Positions 33,923-46,336 of a DNA stretch of 64,000 nt are shown here, piece by piece (position 1 is the first letter of the stretch; each line of letters opens with the position of its first letter). The position numbers and the translations under genes were made by a program. Origin of the DNA: Aegilops tauschii subsp. strangulata (taxonomy: Eukaryota; Streptophyta; Magnoliopsida; Poales; Poaceae). A model generated the notes under the pieces. The model did not search any database. It was not told where the DNA came from and saw nothing but the letters and a program-made list of their open reading frames with translations. The stretch lies in contig NC_053037.3 of the NCBI RefSeq assembly GCF_002575655.3, positions 325,031,294-325,095,293 on the forward strand, given 5' to 3'.

Positions 33923-34795
33923 CCCCGGCATCCCCAAGTAGAAAACAAGAAAAGACTCATATCATACAAGACGCTCCAAGCAAAACTCATAATATTTGAC
34001 GAATAAAAATATAGTTTCAAGTAAAATACCGATGGTTGTTAGAAGAAAGAGGGGATGCCACTCGGGCATCCCCAAGCTTAGTTGCTTGCTTCTCTTTGGA
34101 TAATAGCTTGGGATGCCATGGGCATTCCCAAGCTTAGGCTCTTCTTACTCCTTATTCCTTCATCCATCGTAAAATCACCCAAAACTTGAAAACTTCGATC
34201 ACACAAAACTCAACAAAACCTTCCTGAGATCCGTTAGTATAAGAAAGCAAATCACTACTATAAGTACTTTTGCAAACCCATTCATATTTTATTCTTGCAT
34301 TATATCTACTGTATTCCAACTTTTCTATGGCAAAAACTCTTCAAAGAAAACCATTGAATCATCAAAACAAGCACACAACAAAAGAAAACAGAATCTGTCA
34401 AAAACAGAACAGTCTGTAGCAATATGGATATTTTGAACACTTCTGTAACTCCAAAAATTCAGAAAAATTAGGACCACGTGAGAAATTTGTATATTAATCT
34501 TCTACAAAAAGAATTGGTATTTTATCATGCTTCTGTTAAAAAATTAGAATTATTTTCATGAGCGCAAAAGTTTCTGTTTTTCAGCAAGATCAAATCAACT
34601 ATCATCCAACATGATCCCAAAGGCTTTGCTTGGCACAAACACTAATTAAAACACAAAAAACACCATCATAGCAGTAGCATAATTGTGCAAACACTCAAGA
34701 ACAGAAAGCAAAAGACAAAAATAAATTTTATTCATTGGGTTGCCTCCCAACAAGCGCTATCGTTTTACGCCCCTAGCTAGGTATAACGCAAGGAT
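33923..34795 (-). other. Conserved noncoding block of element H with two hairpins
   Basis: Reverse complement resembles 4760-5600 of element B, including GCGCTTGTTGGGAGGCAACC just after the ORF and the paired hairpins. Hairpin 1 (34107-34132) is CTTGGG-A-ATGCC with GGCAT-CCCAAG over CAT. Hairpin 2 (34051-34073) is GGGGATGCC with GGCATCCCC over a five-base loop. No ORF is supported. Confidence 0.75.
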
Positions 34796-35497
34796 CTAAG
34801 TATTGTCATATTTATCCTTGATTTCCTTAGAGGTGTTTTTATCAAGAGGTTTTGAAAAGACAACATAAAATATATTATCCATGGAAACCTTAGCACTATC
34901 AAGTTGCTTATCATCGTAACCCCTTTGATTTCGGGCAACAATCCAAGAATAATGTTGATTAACATCATTGAAAACTTGTTGGATTATATCTAAAACAGGG
35001 ACTTCCTTTTTAAGATTGTCATCAAAGATTTGATTATCCCTAAGCAAATATCTTAACGCACAATCACTATTATAAAGTATTTCGTCTGTCACGGGTTTTT
35101 CACGATTCATACCATAAAAATCAAAGAGTTCCCTAGCTTCCCGTATTATGTAGTCAAATTCATTCATAAGAACAAGAGAGGCCAACTTTTTAGCCTTGGG
35201 ATTCTTTATTACGGGTAGCTCAAAAAACAATCTTTGCAAGGTAGGATGAGTACGGATAAATTTATTTTCAAGCTCCAGAATTGGTGCTGAAGTAGCTTAC
35301 GCATAGGATTTAGTCCTCTTAAGTATAGGAACATCATCAAGACTTAAATTTCCAACACAATTGAAAAATTCTTGGATACGTTCTTTTCCTATAGCATTCC
35401 CTTGCCCCAAAACAAAAGTTTTAGCATCCAGGTTGCCAAATCGTCCAATTTTAGGAGTTAGGCCATCATCTGTTTCTGCCATACCAAAGTCACTCAT
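34796..35497 (-). pseudogene. Orphan ORF of element H, one in-frame stop
   Basis: ATG at 35497 (MSDFGMAETDDGLTPKIG) starts a frame of about 233 codons broken once by TAA at 35297-35299; reading resumes in the same frame with APILELENKFIRTHP and continues with LVLMNEFDYIIREARELF to the stop at 34796. The protein is mostly helical in character and acidic, with no zinc knuckle, protease motif or membrane segment. I recognise it as an ORF type of Sabrina/WHAM-like Triticeae elements but know no function. It occupies gag's position between primer site and noncoding block. A derived, unrecognisable gag cannot be excluded. Confidence 0.65.
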
Positions 35498-35670
35498 GAT
35501 TGCAAACAAAGGGTAGATCTGACGAGAAAATGGCGAACGAAAAAGACGGCGAATAAAACGGCAATTTTTTGTGAAGTGGAGAAGAGGAAAACGAGAGGCA
35601 AATGGTAAATAATGTAAATTGCAAGGAGATGAGATTTATGATGAGGAACCTGGTAGATGTTGATGATGTC

Positions 35671-35738
35671 TCCCTGGCAACGGTGCCAGAAATTGGCAAG
35701 TTGACGGGAGACGTGAATCCTCCCCGGCAACGGCGCCA
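35671..35738 (-). other. Primer binding site of element H with degenerate upstream copy
   Basis: The functional site is 35721-35738 (minus strand TGGCGCCGTTGCCGGGGA), eight bases from the LTR. Exactly 50 bp further into the element (35671-35688) lies TGGCACCGTTGCCAGGGA, the same site with two G-to-A changes. Similarity extends a few bases beyond (AGAAATT on the plus strand), so this looks like a small tandem duplication. Confidence 0.75.
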
Positions 35739-35746
35739 GAAATTCC

Positions 35747-37282
35747 TGTTGATGTTTGCTTGAACTACGTCGGTATTTCCCCAAAGAGGAAGGGATGATG
35801 CACCATAGCAACGGTAGGCATTTTCCTCAGTGATGAGACCAAGGTTATCGAACCAATATGAGAACCACGCAACACCAGTAAACAACTCCTGCACACAAAG
35901 AACAAATACTTGCAACCCACGTAAGAGAGGGGTTGTCAATCCCTCACGGGTAAAAGATAGATAAAATTGTGGTAGATTGGAAATTGATCTCGCGGGAACG
36001 CGAGATAAAATAAATAAAAATAAATTGCAGCAAGGTTTTTTTGTATTTTTGGATTAACAGATCTGAAAATAAAAGCAAATAAAAATAGATCGCGAAGACA
36101 AATATAATAAAGAAGAGACCCGGGGGCCATAGATTTCACTAGTGGCTTCTCTCGAGAAAAATAACAAACAGTGGGTAAACGAATTAATGTTGGGCAATTG
36201 ATAGAACTTCAAATAATGATGACAATATCCAAGCAATGATCACTATATAGGCATCGCGTCCAAGATTAGTATACCAACTCCTGCCTGCATCTACTATTAG
36301 TACTCCACACATCTAGTGTATCTAGTGTATTAAGTTCATGGAGAAATGGAGTAATGCAATAAGAATGATGACATGATGTAGACAAGATCTATTTATGTAG
36401 AAATAGACCCCATCTTGTTCTCCTTAATAGCAACGATACATACGTGTCCGTTCCCCTTCTGCCACTGGGATCAAGCACCGTAAGATCGAACCCATCGCAA
36501 AGCACCTCTTCCCATTGCAAGATAAATAGATCAAGTTGGCCAAACAAAACCCAAATATCGGAGAAGAAATACGAGGCGAAGCAATGATGCATATAAGAGA
36601 TCAAAGAAGACTCGAATAACTTTCATGGATAAAAACATAGATCTGATCATAAACTCAAAGTTCATCGGATCCCAACAAACACACCGCAAAAAAGAGTTAC
36701 ATCATATGGATCTCCAAGAGACCATTGTATGGAGAATCAAAAGAGAGAGAGAGGAAGCCATCTAGCTACTAACTACGGACCGTAGGTCTACAATGAACTA
36801 CTCACACATCATCGGAGAGGCACCAATGGGCATGATGAACCCCTTCGTGATGGTGTCTAGATTGGATCTGGTGGTTCTGGAACTCATCGACTCCCCTAGG
36901 GTTTCTGGAATATTGGGGTATTTATAGAGCAAAGAGGCGGTGCGGGAGGCCGCCAAGGTGGGCACAACCCACCTAGGCGCGCCTGGGGGCCCATGTGCGC
37001 TCTGGTGGGTTGTGCCCCTTGAGGCACCCCCCAGGTGCTTCTCTGGCCCATTAGGTGTCTTCTGGTACATAAAAATTCCACAAAAAGTTTTGTTGCATTT
37101 GGACTCTGTTTGGTATTGATTTCCTGCGATGTAAAAAACAAGTAGAAAACAACAACTGGCACTGGGCACTATGTCAATAGGTTAGTACCAAAAAATGATA
37201 TAAAATGATTGTAAAACATCCCAGGATGATAATATAACAGCATGGAACAATAAAAAATTATAGATACGTTGGAGACGTATCA
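35747..37282 (-). repeat. 5' LTR of element H
   Basis: Minus strand begins TGATACGTCTCCAACGTATC at 37282. TATAAATA on the minus strand at 36919-36926. It ends near 35747 (ATCAACA). About 1536 bp. Same family group as element B but clearly diverged. Confidence 0.85.
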
Positions 37283-38551
37283 TGCATTAGGACCAAAAAG
37301 ATCCATATGAAGTAGCTCATGTGGTCTCCTTATAGTCATAATGTTCTTTATGGGATGACTTCCTCCAACTTGTTTTCCTGCCTGACAAGCACTACAAAGT
37401 CTATCTTTGTCAAAGATAACATCTTTAACACCAAGAATATGATCTACTTTAATAAGCTTATCAAGATTTAGCATACAAACATGTCCTGGCCTTCTATGCC
37501 ATAACCAACCATTAGAAGATTTTGTAATAAGACATGTGTGAGGCTGGAATCTTTTAGTGAAATCAATAATGTATAGATCACCTCTACGTATGCCAGTAAA
37601 GACCATGTTATGATTGTCTTCACGAAACACTTGGTAATCTACTTCGGTAAATAGAACATTGAAACCAAAATCGGCAAGTCTAGATACAGAAAGAAGATTG
37701 TAACCAAGGGATTTAACAAGCATGACATTTTTAATGGAGCTATCATGGGATATGATCACCTTACCAAGGCCAAGTATCTTACCCTTGGAGTTGTCTCCAA
37801 AAATCACATACTTGCATGGACCATCATTGTTTGCAAGCTTGCGGAACATGTCTTTGTCTCTGGTCATGTGAGCGGTGCATCAACTATCAAGAATCCACTC
37901 TTTTCCTTCGGATGTGTAATCTCGAAGATTTGCCATGAGACTAAGATTCCTTGTATTATTCATCAAATCCATCACTCTCATCATAGTAGCCATGTCCATC
38001 AATGTCATCATCACCAAGGGCGTGTTCACCATCATCACCTAAGGCATTGAACTTGTTAGTTTCATGGTCATGGCATTGTCCATGAGAATGAATTCAAATA
38101 GCTTATAAAATGATGTTTCTAGTAGTTCTAACCTCCTTTAGCACGCATAAGATCTCTAAGCTCGAAAATACATTCATCAAAGTTTGGATCACTAGGCTCC
38201 GTCTTATGAAAAGCAATAGTCTTGTGAAGAATCTCATCAAGATTCTTTAGAGAGTAATTTGGATATCGCTCTTCCAAGTCTTCCCACAAGGTCTAGGCAC
38301 ATCCAAAGTTTTGCATATATCCAAGAACAAGTTTTAGTAATCCTCTAACAATAAGATTGACGGTTCTAAGATTACGAAGCATGTCAAGTTCTTCCTCGGG
38401 AGTAGGGTGCAAGTGATCAATAGGAGGCACATAAGGACTATGAATGTCCCAGTCATACTCACTTTGACCAACTCCAAAAGTACAAACAAATTGTTTCTCA
38501 TCCTTATAATCATTATGCATTTTGAAAATGTTTTCTATGTGTGCTACTTCT
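37283..38551 (-). pseudogene. Copia polyprotein fragment, element G: gag end, protease, integrase start
   Basis: Minus strand, high to low: gag remnant (YKDEKQFVCTFGVGQSEYDW, 38293-38520), a broken spacer, then the copia protease motif EWILDS-stop-CTAHM near 37870-37900, where TGA replaces the Gly of the DSG active site. The protease body is followed by the pre-integrase zinc-binding region (LWHRRPGH, and CSACQAGK near 37390) and the beginning of integrase (HELLHMDLFGPN) where element H interrupts. Multiple disruptions make it non-functional. It joins logically to 33221-33922 once H is removed, minus a deleted integrase core. Confidence 0.85.
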
Positions 38552-39034
38552 TGAGCTTGCGTTGGTTTTTCCCTTAAAGAGGAAAGGGTGATGCAGCATA
38601 GTAGAGATAAGTATTTCTCTCAGTTAAGAACCAAGGTATCAATCCAGTAGGAGAAACACGCAAGCCCCCAATAGATGCATCTACACGAACAATTAAACAC
38701 TTGCACCCAACGCGATAAAGGGGTTGTCAATCCCTTCACACTCACTTGCAAAGATGAGATCTGATAGAGATAGATAAAACTGAACAAAAGATAAAATATT
38801 TTTGGGTTTTTTGGTTTATAGATCTGAAAATAAAAGATTGCAAAATAGTAGATCGGAAACTAATATGATGAAAAATAAACCCGGGGGCCATAGGTTTCAC
38901 TAGAGGCTTCTCTCTTGAAGGCAAATAATATGGTGGGTGAACAAATTACTGTCGAGAAATTGATAGAAAAGCACAAAGTTATGACGATATCCAAGGCAAT
39001 GATTATGCAATATAGGCATCATGTCCGTGTCAAG

Positions 39035-40613
39035 TGATGTCTACTACGCAACTTTATTCTTGTAGACACGTGTTGGGCCTCCAAGCGCAGAGTATTGTAG
39101 GACAGTGGCAATTTTCCCTCAAGGGGATGACCTAAGGTTTATCAATCCATGAGAGGTGTAGGATGAAGATGGTCTCTCTCAAACGACCCTGCAACCAAAT
39201 ACAAGAAATCTCTTGTGTCCCCAACACACCCAATACAATGGCAAATTGTATAGGTGCACTAGTTTGGCGAAGAGATGGTGATAAAAGTGTAATATGGATG
39301 GTAGAAATATATTTTTATAATCTGAATAAATAAAAACAGCAAGGCAACAAATAGTAAACGGGCACAAAAACGGTATTGCAATGCTTGAAAACAAGGCCTA
39401 GGGTCCGTACTTTCGCTAGTGCAATCTCTCAACAGTGCTAACATAGTTGGATCATATGATTATCCCTCAAAGTGCAATAAAGAGTCACTCCCGAGTTCCT
39501 ATTAGCGGAGAACAAAAGATCAAAATTGTTTGTAGGGTACGAAACCACCTCAAAGCTATTCTTTCCGTTCGATCTATTCAAGAGTTCGTACTACAATAAC
39601 ACAAAGTTATTTTTTTAGTTTGATCTATCCTAGAGTTCGTACTAAAATGACACGAAAGCAAATTCATATTCATAACACTCAATCCACACAAAGAACTACA
39701 AAGAGACCCCAAAGTTTCTATCGGAGAAAAGATAATAAAAACGTGCATCAACCCCTATGCATACATTATACCAATATCACCTCGGGAATCCGCAAGTTGA
39801 GTGCCATAACATACATCAAGTGAATAAATATGATACCTCATTGTCACCTCAAGTATACCGCAAGACATACATCATGTGTTCTCATATCTGAATATTCAAT
39901 CCGACAAGACAAAACTTCAAAGGGTAAAGATTCAGTTCATCACAACAAGAGTATAGAGGGGAGAAACATGATATGATCCATCTATGTTAACAAAGCCCAT
40001 GCTATAGATCACGAGAGAGAGAGAGAGAGAGAGATATTAAACACATAGCTACTAGTACAAACCCTCAGCCCCGAGGGTGGACTACTCCCTCCTCATCGTG
40101 GTAGCCGCCAGGATGATGAAGATGGCCACCAGTGATGATTCCCCCCTCCGTCAGGGTGCCGGAAAGGGTCTAGATTGGTTTTCGGTGGCTACAGAGCCTT
40201 GCGGCGGCGGAACTTCTGATCTAGGTTAACCCCGAAGGGTTTCGAAATATTTGGGAATTTATAGTGCAAAGAAGGGGTGCGGGAGGCCACCAAGGTGGGC
40301 ACAACCCACCTGGGCGCGCCATGGTGGGTTGTGCCCACCTCGGGGCACCCTCCAGGTGCTGCTTTGGCCCATCGGGAGTCTTCTGGACCATAAAAAATCT
40401 CCAGAAAGTTTCGCGGTGTTTGGACTCCGTTTGATATTGATTTCCTACGATGTAAAAAACAAGCAAAAAACAACAGTGGCACTAGGCACCGAGTCAACAG
40501 GTTAGTCCCAAAAAATGATATAATGTTGCTATAAAATGATTGTAAAACATTCAAGAATGATAATAAAACAACATGAATACTTCATAAATTATTGATACGT
40601 TGGAGACGTACCA
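39035..40613 (-). mobile_element. Solo LTR J
   Basis: 1579 bp with TCAAG target duplications at 39030-39034 and 40614-40618. The plus-strand left edge is TGATGTCTACTACGCAAC; minus strand starts TGGTACGTCTCCAACG, a one-base change from the usual TGATACG. No internal domain is present. It sits inside LTR fragment I, which reads through when J is removed. Confidence 0.92.
40013..40034. repeat. (GA)n microsatellite
   Basis: About 11 GA units inside solo LTR J. Confidence 0.9.
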
Positions 40614-41117
40614 TCAAGTAGACCGTCTCCCGCCTGCATCTACTACTATTACTCCACACATCGACCGCTATCGAGCGTGCATCTGGAGAATTAATTTCAT
40701 AAACAATGGAGTTACACCTTAAGTAAGATGACATGATGTAGAGGAATAAACTCAAGCAATATGATGAAAACCCCATATTTTTATCCTCGGTGGCAACAAT
40801 TCAATAGGTGTATCGCTACCCCTATTTTGTCACTGGGCGAAATTACGCAAGATTGACCCAAAGCTAAGCACCTCTCCCATTGCAAGAAAAACCAATCTAG
40901 TTGGCCAAACCAAACCGATAATTCGAAGAGAAATACAAAGATATCAAGTCATGCATATAAGAATTCAGAGAAGATTCAAATAATATTCATAGATAAGCTG
41001 ATCATAAATCCATAATTCATCGGATCTCGACAAACACACCGCAAAAGAAGATTACATCGGATAGATCTCCAAGAACATCGAGGAGAACATGGTATTGAGG
41101 ATCAAAGAGAGAGTAGA

Positions 41118-41790
41118 CACTACTGCGGGATGCTGCTAACGTGACACTACGATCAGAGACCCTTTGATGAAACTATGTGCGATGCATTAATCGCAAACGG
41201 TGATGTAAAAAACCATCAAAAAAGATGCAAAACATTTGCGATGGTGGAGCCATCAAGCACGGTTCCAATTTTAATTGCGTGTGCGATGCAGGGCACACGG
41301 TTGATCCATTCGAACGGTTTGCAATGAGGCAGAACAACAAAAACCGACAGCCATATCAATGTGTGTGCGATAAACAGCACACAATTCACTCCGATGAACT
41401 GTTTGCTATTAGGGAGTGCAACAGAAACGGTTAGCCAGATCAAGGTGTGTGTGATTTACGGCATACGGTTCACTCGGACGAACTGTTTTCGATTAGGGAA
41501 CACAACAGAAACGGTTCAACTTAACAAGATATGTGTGATATGCGGCATATAGTTCACATGGATGAACTATTTGCGATGAGCCAAAAGAACAAAAATGAGT
41601 TGTGTAAACAAGATGTGTGTGATACGCGGCAAACAGCCGACTCGGATGAACTGTTTGCAATGAGAAATTACAACACAGACGGTTAATACAGTTAGTTCAT
41701 GTGCGATTCTGTGTGTACAAAAAACTTTGATAAATGCAAACTAGTTGCTTGCGGTGGCTAGGAGTATCACACACGATTCGTCTCTGTCAC
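41118..41790 (+). mobile_element. Fragment K: CACTA-like terminal region
   Basis: Starts CACTACTGCGGGATGCTGC at 41118, which fits the CACTA terminal motif of En/Spm-type DNA transposons, followed by GCGAT-rich short inverted motifs and a regular tandem array. No transposase and no opposite terminus are visible before element L's LTR begins around 41790. The call rests on the terminal pentamer and the subterminal-repeat style. Confidence 0.5.
41281..41707 (+). repeat. 84-bp tandem array (five units plus partial)
   Basis: The GTGYGAT motif recurs at 41281, 41365, 41449, 41533, 41617 and 41701, exactly 84 bp apart each time although unit sequences have diverged. Each unit also holds a GTTCA/TGAAC-like inverted pair, a TTTGCGATGAGG-like block and a mostly AACRGAAACGGTT-like end. 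Short ORFs across it are not coding. Confidence 0.85.
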
Positions 41791-42216
41791 TGAAGAAATT
41801 GACTGAACTGTATGAGATTTCCAATGGCTTCACTTGAAGGGATTGGTAGGTGTAGGATTTTGAGATGAGCACCACTTGGAAACTTTTCCTTAGTTTTTCC
41901 TCGACCCCCCTTAACAGTACGGTGTTTCCTATGACTCAAGAAAGGGAAAATGAAACTACAAAAACAAAAGTCTTCACGCTTCATGTTCCTCGCATGAATA
42001 TCAAGTCTGCACGGTCACACCAATTTCTTCACTTTCAAAGTCTTCAGAAAGCCGAAGTCTTCAGTTGAAGACATTTTTTTTAGGGGTCGACTTTCTCTGT
42101 AAATATCGAACTCCTCATAGACTTATAGACCTGTGTACACTCACAAACACATTAGTCCCTTAACCTATAAGTCTTCAATACACCAAAATCACTAAGGGGC
42201 ACTAGATGCACTTACA
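41791..42216 (-). repeat. 3' LTR of element L, truncated
   Basis: Minus strand starts TGTAAGTGCATCTAGTGCC at 42216, directly after the polypurine tract. Only about 430 bp remain; the lower boundary against fragment K is approximate. Sequence is rich in GAAGAC/CTTCA motifs, as is the rest of element L. Confidence 0.7.
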
Positions 42217-42741
42217 ATCTCCCCCTTTTTGGTGATTGATGACAATATAGGTTACGTTTTCAATGGGGATAAACATATGAAGTGTAAATACTGATGTTGA
42301 GGAATTTGATTGCAAGATATAGAAGAACTCCCCCTGAAGATGTGCATATGTGAGGAATTTGCTTTTGAAAAGCAATGCACATTGAAGAGTAGAATCATAG
42401 AGATCTCCCCCTATATCTTGTAATTCATACATGCATTTAACATATAATATGAAGAGTTTGAAATGCATGATGAAATACGGTGACTGATGTAATTCAGCAT
42501 GCGTGCATTAACATATATGAGGAAATGGCGTGCAGAAGAACATAGCGAAAGTATCAGACCACCATCGGAGTTAAGATTACAACTCGATCCAACAAAGTTT
42601 TCAAAAGAATGAGAGTTGTAACTTAGCAAAAAAAACGCCCACATATAGACCCGCTTGAAGACTAACTTAAATTTCTCCCCCTTTTTCATCGAATGACCAA
42701 AAGGGACAAAAAATGAGGATTAACGCCCCTGAAGAATATCA
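42217..42741 (-). other. 3' noncoding region of element L with two polypurine tracts
   Basis: No gene. Minus-strand AAAAAGGGGGAGAT at 42218-42230 precedes the LTR. A second AAAAAGGGGGAGA lies at 42674-42686, 456 bp upstream. Weaker copies (AGGGGGAGAT) occur near 42404. Element C shows almost the same spacing. Confidence 0.75.
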
Positions 42742-45700
42742 TCATGAAGTCGATGGAGGAGCGCCAATGTTGTTGGGGTCGGTTATTGAAGTAGGGCCTG
42801 CCGCAGTGTCATCCAAGTCTTCATTTTCATCAGTCTCGCGCGATGAAGAATAAGAGCTGGCCACCAAGTGAGGAACTTTGACCTTCTTGAATTTCTTCGA
42901 AGGAGGCCGAGACCAGTCAAAGTCCTGCTTGAAGCCCATCTATTTTAGATCTTCTTCACCGTAGAGATGAGATAGAACAGCCTAGGTGCGATCAGAGACT
43001 TCATGGAGATAGTAATGGTTCTTCTTCACTGAATTCTAAGTGATGGTCATGTTCTGAAGAATTGAACCAAACTTTCTCTTGACCCACTTGTGGTTGCGAG
43101 CGACCTTCTGGTGAAGACTGAGGAGAAGCTCACGATAAGTCATCACCCTTGGAGCTCTGCCTTGAGGATTTTGCTTAGAAGCATTGGCGGCAGAGTCATG
43201 AGTGGCAGAGTCATCATTTGTGGAGTAGGATGCAGCTTTGCGAAACTGTCCATCCAATGGACGAATGCCTTCATCAATAATTGCAGTCGCCTTGCCCTTC
43301 TCATCAGCTGAGGAAAATGTCCGCTTAAGGACTTCAATAGGGGGCAAGTAGCTGCCATGGTTATGAGTGTCAGCCTTGTAATTGATTGAAGACCTTGATT
43401 TAAGGAATCTCATAATCCAAGGAGCGTAAGGCTTCAACTCAAAAGGTGACAATGAAACATTTGCCAGAGTCCTTATGAAGAAATCATGGTAGTTGATTGG
43501 AACGCCATGAATGATGTTGAATAGCAAATTCTTCATGATGCCAACGACTTCTTCATTAGAATCATGACCTTTGATAGGACTCAGGGTCTTGGTCAGAATT
43601 TGATACACAGTCCTCGGCACATATTGCAATTCCTTCACAAGGAATTTGGTTCTGGGGGCTTGACCAGGCTTCAGCGGCTTCATCAACACTTGCATGTAAT
43701 GATCAGATAGCTCAGGTTCATGGTAGATGAGTTGCGCACCTTCAAGGGGAGGACTGACAGGCAGGGCATGAAGCAATTCAGAGGCCGGTGCTTTATAGTG
43801 CATGTTTTCTGTCATCCAATCCAGCACCCATGAATTCACATCTTCAGCATTGCCGGTGATATGCAGTGTGGCGTAGAACTGAAGAATTAGTTCTTCATTC
43901 CAGTCAACAATGTCAGTGCAGAAGTTGAGCAGCCCTGCGTCATGAAGAACACTAAGGACTGGGGTGAAGCAAGGCAGCGACTCTATATCAACATGAGGAA
44001 TATGCTCATGGTCGAAGATCTTGTCTTTGTCGAAAAGGAGTGAAGAGTAGAAGTTCGCCTGGCTAGCTATCCAGAAACGCTTCCTTCGAAGACGAGCAGA
44101 GTCATATGGGTTGTAGTCAGTGAAGAATACATGCTTGTGAAAGAAGTCATCAGCCTTGAACTTTTGCTTCTTTGAGAAAGGATTCTTCAGCTTGGGCTGA
44201 GGAGTATCAGTCAATGTCTTCCCAGCCTCAGGAATCACAGCCTCAGCAGCCGCAGGCTGAGGAATTTTGGTGCCAACATCTTCAGTGGCAGCCTGGGTCT
44301 CCATCTCTTCAGCAGTGTTAACATCAGCACTAGTGGCTGGAATAACTTCAGGAACGGTAAGAAGTGAAGCTTGAGGTTCATCAGAGCCCATATGAATTTC
44401 TTCAGTCTGGATAGGGGACTGAGGAATCTGTTGCAGTGGGGTGAACATTGGAGAGTTAGGGTGATGACTTTCCCAATAGTCATCGTTCAGAACAGGAGTG
44501 GTGCTCCCAATATCCACGTCTTCATATTCTTCATTAATTTCTTCAACGCCTGCCTCTTCAGCGGTGAACTGAGGCATGGGCGATGATACCTGTGGGGTTG
44601 AAGGGATATCATCCACTTCAATTTCTTCGTCCAACTGCTCTGACGAAGCAACAGAAGGAATATCTTCATCAGATCCGCTTGGGATCTCATAATCCTCACC
44701 AAAGGGAACGATTTCCTTTGATGGCATGCTCGAAACAGGAATATCATCAATTGGATTCTCAAATGAGCTTGTCAAAGTCTTTGTCTTCTTTGGTGCTGAA
44801 TACTCTGAGGAAGCAGATGCTTTCCTTTTCTTCACAGCTGCTCGCTCCGCAGCTTTGGTTTTCTTCGCTTCTGAAGCAGAAGGAAGAACTGGACTAGGCG
44901 TTGCTGCAGGAGGAGCAAAGGAAATTGGTTCATTTTCCTCAGCCACAACCGATGCAGTTGCCCTGGCTTGTTCAGGTTCTTCAGGCGTAGCGACAGATGC
45001 TTCAGCTGGCCTGGCTTGCTCTTCAGGCACAACACTAGTGGTTGCCCTGACAATTTCATCAGCGGCTGGAATAGCTTCATCAGCCCTGGTACTTGCAGTT
45101 TCATCAGCAGCCTGATTTTCATCAGCGGTGCTGGCATGTTCTTCAGTGGGCTGAGCAGATGCTTCAGCCTGAGGAGATTCATGTCGCGATGAAGCAGCAA
45201 CATTTGAAGTGAATTTTTCAGCTATCTTTACAAATCTAACTTTGGCTCCAAGCCAATCTGCATGGTAGGCTTGGAATTCATCATTGAGTCCCTTGATCTC
45301 TGCTTGTGCAACCACAAGTTCATCAGTTTTCATTTTGACAATGTTTTTCTTCAGAAAGCGCTCCTTTTTGTATTGAGCTTTCTTTAGCTGTCTGGCCTTC
45401 TCATATTTCCACTTTTCTTCGCCAATGAAGGCGGTCAGCATGTGACTCTGGCCAGGAGTGAGCTTGAAGTCTGGCATAGGTGTGTAGGGGTCCTTGTGCC
45501 AGAGATCAATGTACTCAAGGATCAACTTGGGATCCAGACGAAGAGGCACTTCACTTCCTTTGGCTCTAGCGACCCTTTGTTGTCTATCTCTGATGATTTC
45601 AGCGAGTTCTTCATCATCAGCTTCGTCATCACTGGACGGCACATGAAAGGCAACCTGCTTCTTGTGAGGACTTGGTCTAGAGCCTCGTCCAGCAGTGGCC

Positions 45701-46336
45701 TTGGTCTTCAGCAGAGTGGGGCCTGTTCAGGATTGCAGAGGAGCTGAAGAACTTGCAGTGGCTTTGACACGAGGCAAGATGCACAGGTGCTGAGGACTTT
45801 GCCGGAGGAGCTGAGGGCTTTGCAACTTGAGAAACTGGAGTAGCGTGAGGAATTTGCCGTGAGGGCATTGATGAGCTGGGCCTTGAGGGCATTGTTGAAG
45901 AACTGGGCTTGCGAGTTGGCTTCTTTTGCATAGATTTCCTGGGCTTGCTAGCAGAAGCCTCAGCAGTAGCAGCAGCAGAGTCTTCATTGAATTTCCTCAC
46001 TGCTTCTTCAGCCATTTTGGCTAGCTTCGCTTGCCATTTTGCCCATTCATCAGGATAGTCCTCACCGCGCTTGAGGCTGGTGGGATCAGCTTCTTGGCCA
46101 GGTGCCAATGGAGGTCTTGGGCAAGGAGGGTGAAGAGCGAATTTCTTCATGTACTTTGGAGTGACATACCTGTACTTCCTCCATTCCCGTGCCCATCTCC
46201 GTTCAATCCTTTGTATGCACACCTTGCCCTGATTCTTGTTCTCCTTGCCATGTTTGGCCTCATCAGGAGTACAATATTCTTCATAAATGTCCTCAGGGAT
46301 TTCAAATGCTGTGTTGACTTCCAGTTTCTTGCCTCC

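Larger units (their letters stand above)
33923..37282 (-). mobile_element. Element H: Athila-like non-autonomous element, 3' LTR lost
   Basis: Minus strand: 5' LTR (35747-37282), tRNA-Asp-type primer site, an orphan ORF with no gag similarity, then a noncoding block homologous to element B. The left end is broken at about 33922 inside copia G, together with G's central integrase. TGCAT at 37283-37287 is the likely target duplication at the intact end. It shares LTR start, primer type and noncoding block with B but differs in coding content. Confidence 0.8.
38552..41117 (-). repeat. LTR fragment I (Sabrina/WHAM-like), interrupted by solo LTR J
   Basis: Reverse complement resembles the second half of element B's LTR: end region with CCCTTAAAGAGGAAAGGG and GATGCAGCATAG, and a central block with GTAGATGCAGGCGGGAG. 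Left edge TG at 38552 in copia G's gag frame. The LTR start is missing; similarity ends at about 41117, where CACTA-like sequence begins. About 980 bp remain without J. Confidence 0.75.

Noticed and set aside
41281..41707. CRISPR-like array
   Set aside because: Regular spacing, but units are contiguous and diverged with no identical repeats and unique spacers, and the context is a plant genome.
43036..45642. 868-codon ORF as an intact host gene
   Set aside because: It starts with GTG, continues a broken upstream frame, and lies between copia pol and the polypurine tract of element L.
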